64,000 nucleotides of DNA, from positions 22,714,933-22,778,932 of the forward strand of contig OU342806.1 of NCBI GenBank assembly GCA_910591455.2, in the 5' to 3' direction. The DNA is from Pholis gunnellus (taxonomy: Eukaryota > Chordata > Actinopteri > Perciformes > Pholidae). The position numbers were made by a program, and so were the translations under genes. Below are positions 11,889 to 25,294 of this stretch, one piece after another. Position 1 is the stretch's first letter; each line of letters opens with the position of its first letter. The notes beneath the pieces were generated by a model, which searched no databases, had not been told where the DNA came from, and was given only the letters and a program-made list of their open reading frames with translations.

Positions 11889-12712
11889 GGTGCGTTCACA
11901 CCAAAAGCGTTTCACGCGTCGCGAATCACGCCAAACGCGCCAAACGCAACGCCGGCATCGCCGGGGACTATTTGTGTTCATTCGCGTCCATCGCGTCCAA
12001 CGCGCTGGACGCGCCAAAAAGGGGGCGTGGCTTATCGGCCTGAAAGCTGTTCAACTGTCCGCCATCAACCGTAGAAAAATAGCCTCTATTTCTGCTCAGT
12101 ACGTGTTGTGGAAGTCCCAGATATCACGGGGAACTAAACGCCGTCATGTCTGGTTCATAACATAGTCCGGAGGAGCTCCGTGGATTTCATCGAGCTCACT
12201 GTGTCTAGCGAGCCACACGTCGGCTGTTTACTACAGCTGTATGAACACACTATAAACTGACTTGGCTGTGATTTAACGGCAATAAACCGACAAAAAGGGA
12301 CTCCGAAATAACTACGTAATGATGCCGATTTGTACTTGTTTTATCAATGAAGCTCGGATCGATCGGTGCTAGGCTATGCTAACATTACGATAACGTCATA
12401 TAGACGTAAATACGGCAGCGTCTATTCATTGTTTGTACCATATGGTTTACACACAAACATGTCTACACATAGTTTGGTCCGGTCTCTACTGATATGAGGT
12501 ATCGTAGAGCTCTGGGTGAACATAGCGGCTACAGCATTTATTTTCTGATTTAGCAACGGCAGGACTTCACTGATGACGGAGAGAGCAACTCAACGCTGAT
12601 TGGCTATCGCGCTGGAGCGTCACGCGATTTTTTCGCAGAAGTTCAAATATTTCAACTTCAGCGTTTGGGGCGTTTCGGCGTTTTGACGCGTCAAACGCGC
12701 CGCGTTAATGGA
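11889..12712. mobile_element. GC-rich non-autonomous DNA transposon
   Basis: The left end is GGTGCGTTCACACC followed by AAAGCGTTTCACGCGTCGCG and CGCCAAACGCGCCAAACGC. The right end carries the inverted counterpart (GCGTTTGGGGCGTTTCGGCG, GACGCGTCAAACGCGCC). The core has no open frame of note. Ends of the form GGTGCGTTCACACC belong to fish Harbinger or ISL2EU-like elements, as I recall; the outermost right terminus seems lost. The CpG-dense ends contrast with the AT-rich surroundings and could be mistaken for a CpG-island promoter. Confidence 0.6.
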
Positions 12713-15700
12713 TTTGAAATTTTCATAAAAATGCGATGAATGTGGCATGATAACTGGCCTTTTATCTGGTCCGTCCAACATACATTAGAAGCTATGATCC
12801 TTTACATGTTTAGGACATTTTTGCAAGCTCCGTGTGCACAGCCTTTACAACACACATTCCTATCATTTCAGCCAGAGCACCTTCATTGGGGATAAGAACA
12901 ATACACATGGTTGAAATAAAAGAAGAATCTATAATTTACCAAAAGGCTCGCCTGTATCATAAATTGAATTCCCTGAATTCAAATGGTCTCTCTCAATATG
13001 CAATTCTTGCAGGGTGGATATATTTTGACAGCAACAGGAGGATCGGTTGTCAGAATCATCTGACAGAAAATTCACATCTATCTAAATAGTCGAGAGTTTA
13101 ACCACAACAATTGTGCATTTTCATGAGAAAAGCAGGAATTTGTAAAGCAGCCAGCTCCGCTACAACATATACCAACCAGTGCTTGAATGCCTGAATGAAT
13201 GACCAAGGAACTGGCGGCCATCTTGTTTTTTATACCTCTCATGACCTTTAGAGGTCATCCACATCTGAAAATAAAGCTTATACAATAGTTTAGACTAACT
13301 ATGTTAGGAATGTCATGCTTTTCTCATTAAATGCTCAATTGTTATTATATGTGAGTTAATCCGCTGTACTAGGAGGAAAATAAATGAATGGTGTTGAGAA
13401 AATAAAAAGTAAAGGACTAAAAACGCTGCTCTAACCTGTTGTTTCGCAATTTCATGTTGGCAGATTTCAAAAGCACTGCAAGGCTTTGTAAAGTCAACTT
13501 ACTTGTATAACTTTCTAGAAAACTGTAGTCTATTATAGGCTAAATGCCAAATAGTGCACAGGAAATATTAGTTAATAGTTAATTTATCATAAAAATAATA
13601 CTATATATGGGGCTGGGACAAAGCTCATTCAAAACGTGCCCATGTTTTTATATGAAGAGATGTAAAAGTAGAATACAAGCAATTAATAATAGTTGTACTT
13701 CCACTATGAATGAGTTTGAAACTGCTCAAATAATTTTGAGGGAGCAAAAAGTTAATTAACCTTATTAAAATGTTTTTTCTATTTTTCATACCAAATTCTG
13801 AATATGCCGGGAGGTCGGAAGAAAGACAAGAAAAGGTCAAATGGCCTCTGTGTACCACAGCAGCTCATTAACTGATCAATATTGAGAAAGGTTATTTATT
13901 TTCTGTCAAATCGTTGCAGATGACTGGACAGTCCCTCGATAGCAACACCAATGCTTTGCACATTTACAATCTGAGAGGGCTATTCACAGACTTCATGGAG
14001 GCCGAGTTGCAATTTCTGTCAGCCTGCCATTGTCACCTCACTCCATATGCGGTTCCAACTTTCCAACACTTTCCCACCCCAATGAGCGTGCAACCTAATA
14101 GAACGTATTATAGGTGACGCTAATGCCACAGTGAACACACCGTCTGTAACGTAACGGCCTGCTAACTCATCACCAATATGGTTCTTGGTGGTGACATGAG
14201 AGCAGACACACACCAGGTAATCATTTATGTGATGGTGTGGAGTGTTATTATTGTCAAACTCATCTAGTGCAGTAGCACAGAAACATAATGACAAAATTAG
14301 GGACATTGTGCTAAGATGGGCAGTTAAACTATGATGGTACTAAAGGCCAAACAAAACATCCAGTTGGTGTAGGTAAGGCAAAAACATTGCTCACCATTAC
14401 CCACTTCGGTAAGGGTAACTGTTCTTTAAGTGGTCTTGAACCCTGGCTCCAAGGTTGTTTAAATACTTTGTTTTCGCATCTGCGTTTAACCTTTAGCAAC
14501 AAAAGAGGAATGATTTAGTTAAAATATATTATGTTGTGTGAACAATAGACAGGCCCCCATGTAGGTAGGAGCCTCAGAGACCAATGGCAAGTTTTGTCCT
14601 AGCAGAAATGTTCACTTGTTCCATAGCCACCGTGCTCTGACATTTTGTCATTGTGTTCGGAATTTAAATAATGAATAAAGAAATGAGCCAAGAATGAAAT
14701 CAGCCCTTTAGATTTTCATCCAATTCCTGTGAAAGCAGACAAGGCCAAAGTCAATGCATATATTTGTGTTACATTTACATTAACAGCACGTTTTTCTGTG
14801 AAGATACCTGGAAGGTTGTGCTAGGTACAAATTGTCAATGTTATACCTCAAATGTATATTCAAAGTACAAAAACTTACATGAGGAAAACTTTTTTGACAC
14901 TGAAGATGATCTGCAGATGAGATCGGATGATGGTTGACAATCAGAAAGGAGAAAAATATTGCGATAAGGTTTTTTCCTGATTTCGAACACAGTAAACTCC
15001 ATGTTAGATATCAGATTTCAAATAGTGAATGAATGAGTTTTGGGGCTTATGGGGTACATTTAAATTAATAAATGATAAATTAAATGATTATTATAAAAAT
15101 ATTTAAACTGTATTTTCATTGAGGAGAGGTTAAGCAGCCAAATAACAGCTGTCATCCTCAGGATTAGAGTACATGAACTGGAGCAAAGTGTCTTGCTTTG
15201 GGCAATACTGGATAAGAGCCCAATGAGGACCAATCGGTGCTGCCTCTCTTCACATCGTCTATTGATCTGGCGTCTGAGGTAACAGCCTTTGTATAGATTG
15301 ATATGATAATTTTATAATAATGATGATTACAATAGTAATGAGGATAATTGTTATTCTTGTTGTAGCTGAGATAATGATTGTAATAATATTCCTAATTATG
15401 TAATTGAATGATTAGGGCGTTCATGTTTTTTTGTACTAAACACTTTTTATTCCGGAGTTTGTTTCTTTGTTTCTCTGCTTTCAGTTCATTCCTCATGGGG
15501 ACAGTTATTTGTAGTTATTTTTATTATTTTATATGGTCTGAGAAAATCAACCCGAACGATGTCATCAGGCGTCACAAACTGGGGAAGGGAAGTTAAATAG
15601 ATGCTGTTCGTGACTTTTCCAGCGAGTGAAGGTCCAAAGAAGACATGCTAACGAGTTGCATTATGGGAAATGTAATGGAAAAAGGCAGAATATCTAAATT

Positions 15701-16023
15701 TTGACTTTTGTTAATCTGTCTCATAAAAACATGTTAAATTAAATTAGAATGTCTAATTTATTATGCAACAGCTGAAGAGGATCAAAATACACACACAATG
15801 ACAACGTCACCTCTTAAGTCAACCTGTACTACATATAGTAATGATTTTTAAATCTAGTCATATGCCAAATGGCTGTATAATGCACCTCAATGAGGAACAA
15901 AGTGCTTTGCTGATTTATCCATCAACAACATTAACTGTGTACTGTGTTTTTAGACATTGTTCTGTGGTCACTGAGCGAAATGACTCCGCTCTGCTAACCT
16001 TTGTCAAATTGTTCATGGATCTT

Positions 16024-16280
16024 TAATCCAGCCTCAGACCTGTTTATTACAGCAGCACACTAACAGGATTGGTGATGTTAACCCCCGGGGACATGGTCGC
16101 CAGCTGTTCCACCCCCCTGGCGGCGGGTCAGCTCACACAGGGCCGCTGATGGGTGGAGCAGGGTGGGAGGGGATGCCTGGAAAGTGAGAGTGGATCTTCT
16201 TAGCTCAGTGCAGATCGCCGCAGCGAGAGGACGAGAGGGATGTTGAGGCCGGAGGTTCTTTAAAACATCACAGAGGATTG
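16024..16280 (+). promoter_or_regulatory. putative slc1a7 proximal promoter with CRX/OTX-like sites
   Basis: The 400 bases before the slc1a7 ATG contain TAATCC at 16024-16029 (the CRX/OTX2 consensus) and two weaker GGATTG sites at 16066-16071 and 16275-16280. No clear TATA box. EAAT5 is known as a retinal transporter in other vertebrates, and CRX/OTX2 drive photoreceptor and bipolar genes, so a role is plausible but not shown. Short sites of this kind occur often by chance. Confidence 0.3.
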
Positions 16281-16411
16281 GATATTTCACAAGGCAGAGT
16301 TTTTCTTCATCTTTTTTTTTTGCCCGCGTTTTCATCATTGCACCCGGATTTTAGGCTTTGGGTTGGGAACATTTATGGGTTGCCAATAGGACGCAGGACA
16401 GCTGACTCACG

Positions 16412-16546
16412 ATGGCTTTGGACGCAGTGTGGCTGAGGGTGAAGAACGTCTGCAAGCAGAATGGGCTCCTCATCATGTCGGTGCTGGCTGTGGTCATTGG
16501 GTGTCTTTTGGGATTCTTCCTGAGGACGCGGCGCCTCACGGAGCAG
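16412..16546 (+). CDS. slc1a7: slc1a7 exon 1
   Basis: Encodes residues 1-45: a cytoplasmic start (MALDAVWLRVKNVCKQN), then TM1 and FFLRTRRLTEQ. Phase 0 donor CAG|GTCGGT. Resembles the human NGLLILSV...FFLRTRRL segment. Confidence 0.93.
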
Positions 16547-19156
16547 GTCGGTGTGTCTCCTCCCCTTGACCCAGTGTGACGTCATGCAGGCAGAAGATGG
16601 CCTCTAATACCTGCGGGGCTTTACACTTATAGTGCTTCACCTCATTTATTCTCCTGCTTTAATGCATTCTCCCCCACAATTTCACACTGATACTTGGCCC
16701 CATAGCAGTGCTGACCTCTGTGCTTTGTAGTCATTATCTGCATGTTAACACCCTTTAATAGATTTTCCAAAAGCATATAATTGTCTATTATAGTTCTGCA
16801 GTGGTGAAAGGTGTATTTACTCAAGTACTGTCGAACTAATTTTGAGGTACTTGTACTTTACTTGAGTTTTTCCATTTTATGCTACTTCTGCTCTATTGAA
16901 TTTCAGAGGAAAACACTCATGAGATTGAGATTTTACATAAAAGGTGTAAACTTGTTAAAATTTAGACCAACTCATGCCCTGTGTGAGAGTTGCTGGCCGT
17001 TCCACTAGAGACATTATCCCTCTAAACTTCTCCCATGGTTTCATTTAAATAATGGTTTGAGCCCCAAATTCTTGAATACTTGACAAAAAAAGAAAGATTA
17101 GAGAAAAGTGAAAAAAGCAAAGAAAACAACCCTAACTTGTTTCTCTTCCTTCATTTATCATGTCACATAAATCTGAGGGGGCTCCAACTCTGTAGGTTGT
17201 AGCGAAGACTCAGTACATAGCGCCCCGCTCTACCAGGTGAGCTACGGGGAGCCCCGGTGTGGCATGATTATAGTTGGGGATTTATTTCCCGTTTGTACAG
17301 ACTATTTTTTTAACTACAATGAAAATAAACCAAATTAAATCCAGCAAGTTTGTTGAGTGGGGGAGGAGTAATTCATACTCTGTAATTCTACCTCACAGAT
17401 GATGTTATCAGTTCAGTCAAGTCTTGGGGACATCATAGCTGAGATAAATCAAATGATCAATGTGAAAATGTGGTTGAAATGTGAAAATGATTTTGATGTC
17501 AACCAAACAGATAATATTTCGCATATTAATGGCTTCATTTAATAGATATGAGACGGATTCAGGATAATTAAAGCAATATATTTCAAAAATTAATCAACCT
17601 AATTAGAATGCTGATGAAACAACGCTTCTATGTAATCTACACATCTGATGAACTCTGACTGTACAACCAAATTTGGACTGTTACTTGTCATGATGTTTTT
17701 TTGTTTTTTTAAGTGATGTGTTGGTGCTTTATTTAAACAAAGGATGTGAGTATTTCTTAATTAGTATTTCTATTATTGATAGGGGTTTCCTTTCAGGAAG
17801 TCCATTCATTTCCATCCATGTCACTGCGTTGTGAAAATCTCATTTTACACTTATAATTTAGGTAATACATCGATGAACATCACTCTGGCTTCTATTTTCA
17901 AAAGATACCATTTTGTTATTGTTACATTGTAACACAGTGCAGACTTCCTTCATCAATCTACTCGTACAAGCAACAACAGCACACCTGCAGCAATAATACA
18001 AGCAGACGTGATGTTCACTGTGATTAATTACTTAGCCTCTATTGTCTGCTAATTAACTTTCATACCACAGTGATCTGTATTTATTAACAGAACTGCCTGG
18101 AGGCTTAGAAAAACACATTTAAAAAGTCTAGTATTAGACGGATGATAACCAGTTATCCCAAAGTTACGCTATGCAGCCAAATATTGTTTAGACCCTCACG
18201 ATGACTTGGGGCAGCGGTGGCTAGTTTGCGTCCATGGCACTGCCGAAAAAACCATTGAGCAAGGCGGCAACCTCCCCCCGCCCCCCAACTGTCATCCTGT
18301 GAGGCAGCCCACTCGCTCTGACATCTCTCCATAAAGATCCTGGTTGTCTCTGTGTGTGTGAATATGAATTACAAAAGAGCCGGATCAATAAAGTATACTT
18401 TCTTTCAAACGTCATTTCAATTCTACAGAGAGAAAAATGAAGGGGAGAAACTCTGGGAAAATCAGAGTTGCCAACACTAATAATTTGCACCTTTTGCACA
18501 TTAAAGGCTTCACAAAAGTGTCTGTATATCCTTAAACTGTCAATCCTTCATTTACTGTGATTAGAGTGTTGTGAATTTTTTAATTTTGGAAGGTTTATAA
18601 GCGTAAAATGAGAAACTTCTAACGTGTAAATATTCAGTCGGCAAATCGTTTAAACTCACATTAATTGGTGAGCAGTGTTACCAGTTTCCGTCTGAACTAA
18701 ATAAAAAATATACAAGCTGAAAAATGCTCCAGTTGGCGGTACATGCATTGAAGTATGGTGTGTGAAAACATCTATGCACAAAAACCAGGCTACAAACAAA
18801 CCCACTGTAAATACACGGAGGTTAATACGTGTCACAGCCTCGGCACATTGCTCTAAATACAGCCAAGCAGCTTTATGGAGGGGCTCCATAAACAAAATGC
18901 AGCCTTTTCTTTTCCCATCACCCCTCTGACTAAAGCTCTGTCATATTCTCCTAAAAATAGGCCTAAAAATAGCCCGTGGCTCTCACAATAGGGGATTACA
19001 ATTCAATCATGTTAAATGCTTTCTCTAATTGTATATCAAGTGAGAGTGCCTGTCTGTGTGATGACAAAGTACACAGGAGGCACAGACCTTTATGTTTTCA
19101 GACAATTTATCAAGGCCTGATCCCTCTGTGTTTGAGAGTGGAGAGCATAGAGGGTA

Positions 19157-19239
<83 letters not shown>

Positions 19240-22200
19240 TGGCAGACAGAAGGAAAATGCTGAAGGATTAGCCCAAATTTAAAAAAAAAAAAAGAATATC
19301 AATTAAAAACTATGCAACTATGTAAACATGCTGAACAGAAAACACAGAGTAGCAATGTACGGATGAATCTATGACATAAATCTGGATTATAGTATTAGGG
19401 AGGGGGGTGGGGGTCAGCAGAGTCCCACCATCAACTGCAGATTTCCAGAAGGAAAACATGTGAAACAGAAAATACCAGTTTTTAGACAATATCTAACTAA
19501 TAATGGTTTGATTGAATATCGAAATCGTGAACAGGATTTTACATTATTTAGTTTACCTAAAACTATTCATGAAACGGTGTGGATGCTTTTATCTGTGTCA
19601 TGTTTTAATGCTGATTCCCAGTAAGACTGAATCGTTCAAAGCCCACAGGACTGTTGGAGAGTGAATTATAGCAGCTCAAACCAGTTGTCTTTATTAAACA
19701 GTGTTGTGCCTCCACACAGAAAGAGGACAGTGATTGATTTAGTAGGCCGTGAGAAAGTAAAATGACTGAAAGTCAGATGACAGACGGACATTTTGCATGT
19801 TACATACACTCAGTGGCCACTACAAATTGCACCTTCACAATCTATTGCAATACAACATAGATTGCTGTTTACCTTTACAAAGTTTATCATTTTCAGTTTG
19901 TGTTCACATTGTTGAGAATGTGCAAATGCAATTATATGTTTATTACTGAGGTGTGGTGGAAAAAAATATTTAATAGTACCGAGTGAGTCCTATGATACTG
20001 AAATTAAGAAACATTGAGAGAAGAAATTTGTCTTTAATGTGTTTATTTTCTGCGCAGAGAAGGTGCAATCATCATACAGAATGCAATGTCTGAAGGAGGA
20101 ATGAACCCAGAGTGTTGGTTGTGTACGACTTATAAAGGCCTTGAGCACATGGTGGGGTAGGAGGAGTTCATCACTAGGACATCTGCACAACAGTGACCAT
20201 TCATTGGTCAACCATTGAATGGTTAACCAATGAATGGTTCACTGATTGCATCCACATTCAGCCTCTTATCTAAGCTGACATATCATGACCCTGAATAAGA
20301 CACACACACACACACAATATTACTCAACCTGAGAGGACCCTCACTGACCACGCATCACAATATTGTTTTTTAACCCTTTCTAAATCACAATTCCAGATTG
20401 AAAATCTGTTAACGTTGTAAGACAAACGACTAAAAGATTGAAGGGGAACTGTATGACCAAACTAAACTAAACAGCTGTTGAAGTGGTATTAATAAAGTGC
20501 AGGGGGACTTGTGAGAAACAGATTTGACAAACAGTAGCCAACATATCCTGAACTTTAGTCCCTAATGTGGCTTAAGGGGAGACACTACATTTGAAAAGGG
20601 TAAAATGTTGAAAAACGTTGCTTACTAGCATTACGACATTTATTTTTTATAACACAAGTTTACTGGCTTTGTATGTTTAAATATGCAAATGATGCATTAT
20701 CGTATGTAATAGGCGCCAATTTGCATACATTTCCACAACAGCCATAGACAATTTTAGCCATGTTTTTAGGAATAAAATGTTCTATAAATCAGGCTATGAA
20801 TGCTATATTAACAAAAATGGCAGAATATAGATAGAAATGAACCTGGGAAGTTTGGTGTATACTGAAGGGGAGATTCTGAGAAAAAAATGTACTAATTCTG
20901 AGAAAATGGCCTTTGTATTGCAAAATGAAATACATTTTCAAGACAGTACAGGTAAAAAGGTTAAAACAAAATAACAAATAGATATCACTATGAAACTTCC
21001 CCAATTGATTACTTACATTAAGACAATTATTGTTTTCTGAAGGTTTATGGTTTAATATGCAAAAAGGCATCATCTAATGCTACCTTTTTGTATATTTAGG
21101 AGAAGCCTACTGACACAAAGTAGTAAAATAAACACTTAAATGTGTATTTTCTATGTTTTTTTTCCATGGAAGCAAAAGAGCCAATATCTCAACATTGACC
21201 AATGCATGAAAAAACTTGTTTTGCATGTCGTGTCACGTAAGCTCCAAAAAAGCTGATTCTACATTTTTCATTTTTCATGAATGTATTATTTTGTGAAAGT
21301 CAATCCAAATCTGTATACTGTATTTGCAGCATACTGGCAAATTTACCAAATGTCATAGCAGAATTAAGAACCAGAATCAGCTTTATTGGCCATGTATGCG
21401 TACCATACATGGAATTTGACTCCGGTTTTCACATTGCTCTCAACGTACATACATGGAATATACAAATAAACAAGAAAAATATAAAAACAAGGACATTAAA
21501 GACAACAAAGTAGAACAGAGAAACTAAGCATAAACATTTAACTACTATGTACAATATACATATATATCGAAGAATATATATGAACATAAAGAACAACAAC
21601 AATGACAATAGACAATGGATTTGGGATATTAGTGCAGAATGGTGGTAATAGTGCAAATGGAGGTGCAGTATGTCTGATTAATTGTTCATGAGAGTGACGG
21701 CCAGCAGAATGAAGCTGTTCTGGTGTCTGGTGGTATTGGTGTATGTACGGTGCTCTGTAGCGCCTAACAGAGGGGAGGGGTTGGAACAGGTTGTGTCCAG
21801 GGTGTGATGGGGCTGCAGTGATCTTTCCTGCCCGTTTCCTGACTCTGAAGTGTACAAGTCCAGGATGGAGGGCAGGCTGGCACCAAGGATTTTTTCTGCA
21901 GACCTGACAGTTCGTTGTAGTCTGTTCTTGTCCTGTTTAGTGGCCGATCTAAACCACACAGTGATGGAAGAACAGAGAACAGACTGGATGATAAACAGAA
22001 TCAGCAGCTGTTGGCAATGTACGACTGTGTCAGAACACAACAAGTCCATATTTATAGAAGAGAACCCAAACAACAAGCTGGATGTTTTCCACAGAAAATT
22101 GCAATAATGGTGTCCTTCACCAACCAGAATAGATTTTTGCTATTTGGTCTCTGTACCACCCGAACTAGTCATTTGCAAATAGGCTGTATGAGATAGGCAT

Positions 22201-25200
22201 GCATTAGCAAACCCTTCAAATCTGTACTGCAGCTCAATTTGTCCTTGAGCAAGACACTTAACCCCAAAATTGTTCGCGTAGCTGTGCCTACGGTGTAGAA
22301 TTGAAAGAGAATTCGAATTGTAAGTCACTTTGGATAGAAGCGTCTGCTAAATGACTGTATCTAAATTTGATTTAATTAATTCAGCTAAAACATGACCAGC
22401 CTCCATCTGCAGGCTGTTAATTGGCTGCATTGGTATTTTGCTGTCGAACTAACTCTGTCCTACGCACACATACTGTACACCTGCGTGGGTATATCGGTTG
22501 TTGAGCAGATGATGGTCGGTTGGAAAAATTTGAACATATCGTCTTATATTCTACTTGGAAGCAGAGTTCTGCAGTGTGTTTGGCAAACATAGTGTTAGGT
22601 TCAGAACCTCTCAGAACTGTGGAAGGCCGCATGTTGAAAAGCAGCCCAGAAAAGCAGCCCAGACAACTGCAAACTGATGTACACCATGAATGATAAAACA
22701 AACATAATATTCCATAAATGTGAGACCCCGTTCAGGCCACCCAGCAAACTGGTGTGTTCACTGGATGGCCCGAAGGAAGTCTGACTCTCTCCTGGGATTC
22801 ACAGCTCTTTGTCCCCCCAAAGTTACATTCCTGAGCCCATCGATCAGCTCCCACGATTGGCTCATCCAATAAGCCCCTCCTGGGCAGATGACCCATTGTT
22901 CTGTTCTGCTCACCTAGGTTCGGCCAGCTTCGTTCCAACCCCCGCTGGCAGACACCTCCTTACATTCTTGGGGCCAGTTCCTTTGTTTGATTCACCAAAC
23001 CCCCGCTTCCAGTACACTCCTCACACCTTCCTCTTACAGTATGAAATTACCTCTGATGATGAAATTACTTCTTGGTCTAAACTCTTACAATTAAACACAC
23101 TGTAACATCCAGCACTAGGAATGCTCTAAAACTTAAATCCCTCACAATAGCTAACATCTGACGGGGCTAATACAGCTAACAGCAAACAGGGCTAATAGTA
23201 TTAGCAGCCCTTTTAGCAGTATTAGTCTAATATTGCTAACAGGGCTGCTACAGCTAACGGTGCTAACCGTTTACGGGGCTGTAAAGCTAACAGAGCTAAT
23301 AGCTAACGGGGCTAATACAGTGCACAGGGCTAACAGCTAATGACCCTAAACACACTGCAGCACTGACAAGTCCGAGGGCACAACAGTCGACATGATGAGT
23401 GAACAGTGCGCTGCGGTCACTTGCATGAGATGTGCAAGTGAAAAACGCACCTGACACACTTGCAGTCTAAACAGAATTGTGGTTTGTATTTCTTCAATCA
23501 AACATTACAGCAGTAGTTGTTGAAGACACACCTTGGAGATATTTGCAAAGTTATTTTTAGAGCAGTACTTTTAGATCAACAGTAGTAAGTATATTGTACT
23601 TGAAATTGACTTTTAAATGCCACCAATCTGCTTCTATCCTTGCTTATTCATATATTTACCACATATTCCATAGCCCCAACAAAGAAAAAATGCTATGGGT
23701 ATTGAATTATAGAGACATTATTTTGTCAAGTGGTTGGAAATTAATTAGAATTGCAATTGTACGATGGGGGATCCCAGTATTCTTGCTAGCAGCAGCAGTT
23801 CTCTTGTTGGCAAAAGGTGACTGAGGTCAGAGTCCACTATTGTCAAAGCGCTGTTGTATTGAAAGCATCTACTATAGCGATGTAATTACTTGGTGAGCAT
23901 AGCCTCTGCCTGAAACACAATGGTCATTGTTCCTGAAAGTTGTATTGACTGTCAAATGTAACTGAATACCTCAAACATTCATTTCTTGTTGTGATGCTGA
24001 ATGGCAGTATGAAGTCTGTCAGAGATTTATAACACAGATTACATAAGAAGAAGCAGCAGCAGCAACAGTATTAGTGGTTTGACTTAAGTCTTACTGTCAA
24101 CAGTGGAAGAATTACTGAAATCATTTACTCAAGTAAAAGCAGCAACACCACACTATTAAAATGCTCCATTAAAAGTAAAAACCTTGCTTTAAACATTATT
24201 ACTTAAGTTAAAGATTAAAAGTAAAAGCAACAAAATGTACTGAAAGTATTGAAAGTAAAAGTAGTCATGAGGCAGAATGGGCCATGTCAGTGTTATATTA
24301 TTGGGTCATTATTTATGATGCATAATACATATTTAAGGCGTACCTCAATCTTGAGGAGGAGCTAATTGTATCTGCTTCGTATACTTTTAGTTTAATCAAT
24401 AATAATGCATTACACTTTATGAACTGGTCCAGCAAAAACCAAATGTGTTGTGAGTAAAATCTTAAAATTAACTATAGCTGTAAAATAAAGTTAACGGAGT
24501 ACCTCACAATTGTGCTTACATGCTATACTAATGTACTACTTTCTACCTCTAGCTACTGCTATGCTCTTTTACTCTGTAATTGTCACTTGCCAAAGTTTCT
24601 GCTGTTCAGCAAAAGGTATAGGCTAATTTTAAAGGGCTTGTGCCCAATCTTCAGGTTTATATAATAATAACCCATACCAGAATGCTCCCTAAATCAGTAG
24701 CTTCTGTATGACACATTTTTACAAAGAAAAGATAATGTCACCGTTCCTCAAATTCACAAGTATTTTAATATGTAAAGTTTGTTAATATTAACCTTCGCTA
24801 AATCCCACCCAGTCTGGCTCACCAGGTGATGTGGTGGTTCACTTTTACACTGTGATCTGTAGGCTTTAGCTCCTATCTAAATAGTTCTAGCCTTTTTTTC
24901 ACTCAGTTTGACATCCTGAATATATCCTTTGAATGCTTATTGTAGACCCTTCTGCCTGCTTCTCTATACAATTACCTTTTTGTTTTTAGCTCAAATTCAA
25001 TTATATCTATTCAGTGCAGTTAATGACTGTGTGGGCTCCATGGTAACTCTGACAGCTTGACGGAGTATCAGCGGGTGACGGGGCTTGACAAATGGTAAAT
25101 TGAGCACTGTGAGTTATTTTGCTTTTAATTTGTATTCTTGATGATTCGTGGAAACATGGCGAAAAAATGTGCGTTCATAGTCAAACTTGTACCTTTTTTA

Positions 25201-25260
25201 CCAGTGATTCTGTTTTGTTACATTCTAATGCCTCATTTTGTGTCACCATGTACCACGAAC

Positions 25261-25294
<34 letters not shown>

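Larger units (their letters stand above)
3923..16411. other. 12.5 kb gene-free interval between shisal2a and slc1a7
   Basis: The two flanking genes point away from each other. I find no exon with protein-family similarity here. Recognisable contents are repeat fragments: a LINE tail near 4.5 kb, an L2 3' end at 6.1-6.7 kb, a DNA-element copy at 10.8 kb, a CT microsatellite at 11.5 kb and a GC-rich DNA element at 11.9-12.7 kb. The remainder is AT-rich without visible structure. Confidence 0.7.

Noticed and set aside
11889..12712. CpG-island promoter for an unannotated gene
   Set aside because: The CpG clusters are inverted repeats at the two ends of a transposon-like block, with no open frame downstream.
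17177..17256. tRNA gene on the minus strand
   Set aside because: Only an A-box-like half is present; no anticodon arm, acceptor pairing or intact B box. It is a SINE head. The same applies to the tRNA-like head at 33890-33967.
18976..19263. Open frame containing a long Val-Cys repeat
   Set aside because: It is only the translation of the (GT)40 microsatellite.
23155..23345. CRISPR-like or regulatory repeat array
   Set aside because: Unit length and spacing of the GCTAA repeats are irregular and there are no unique spacers; a degenerate minisatellite explains it.
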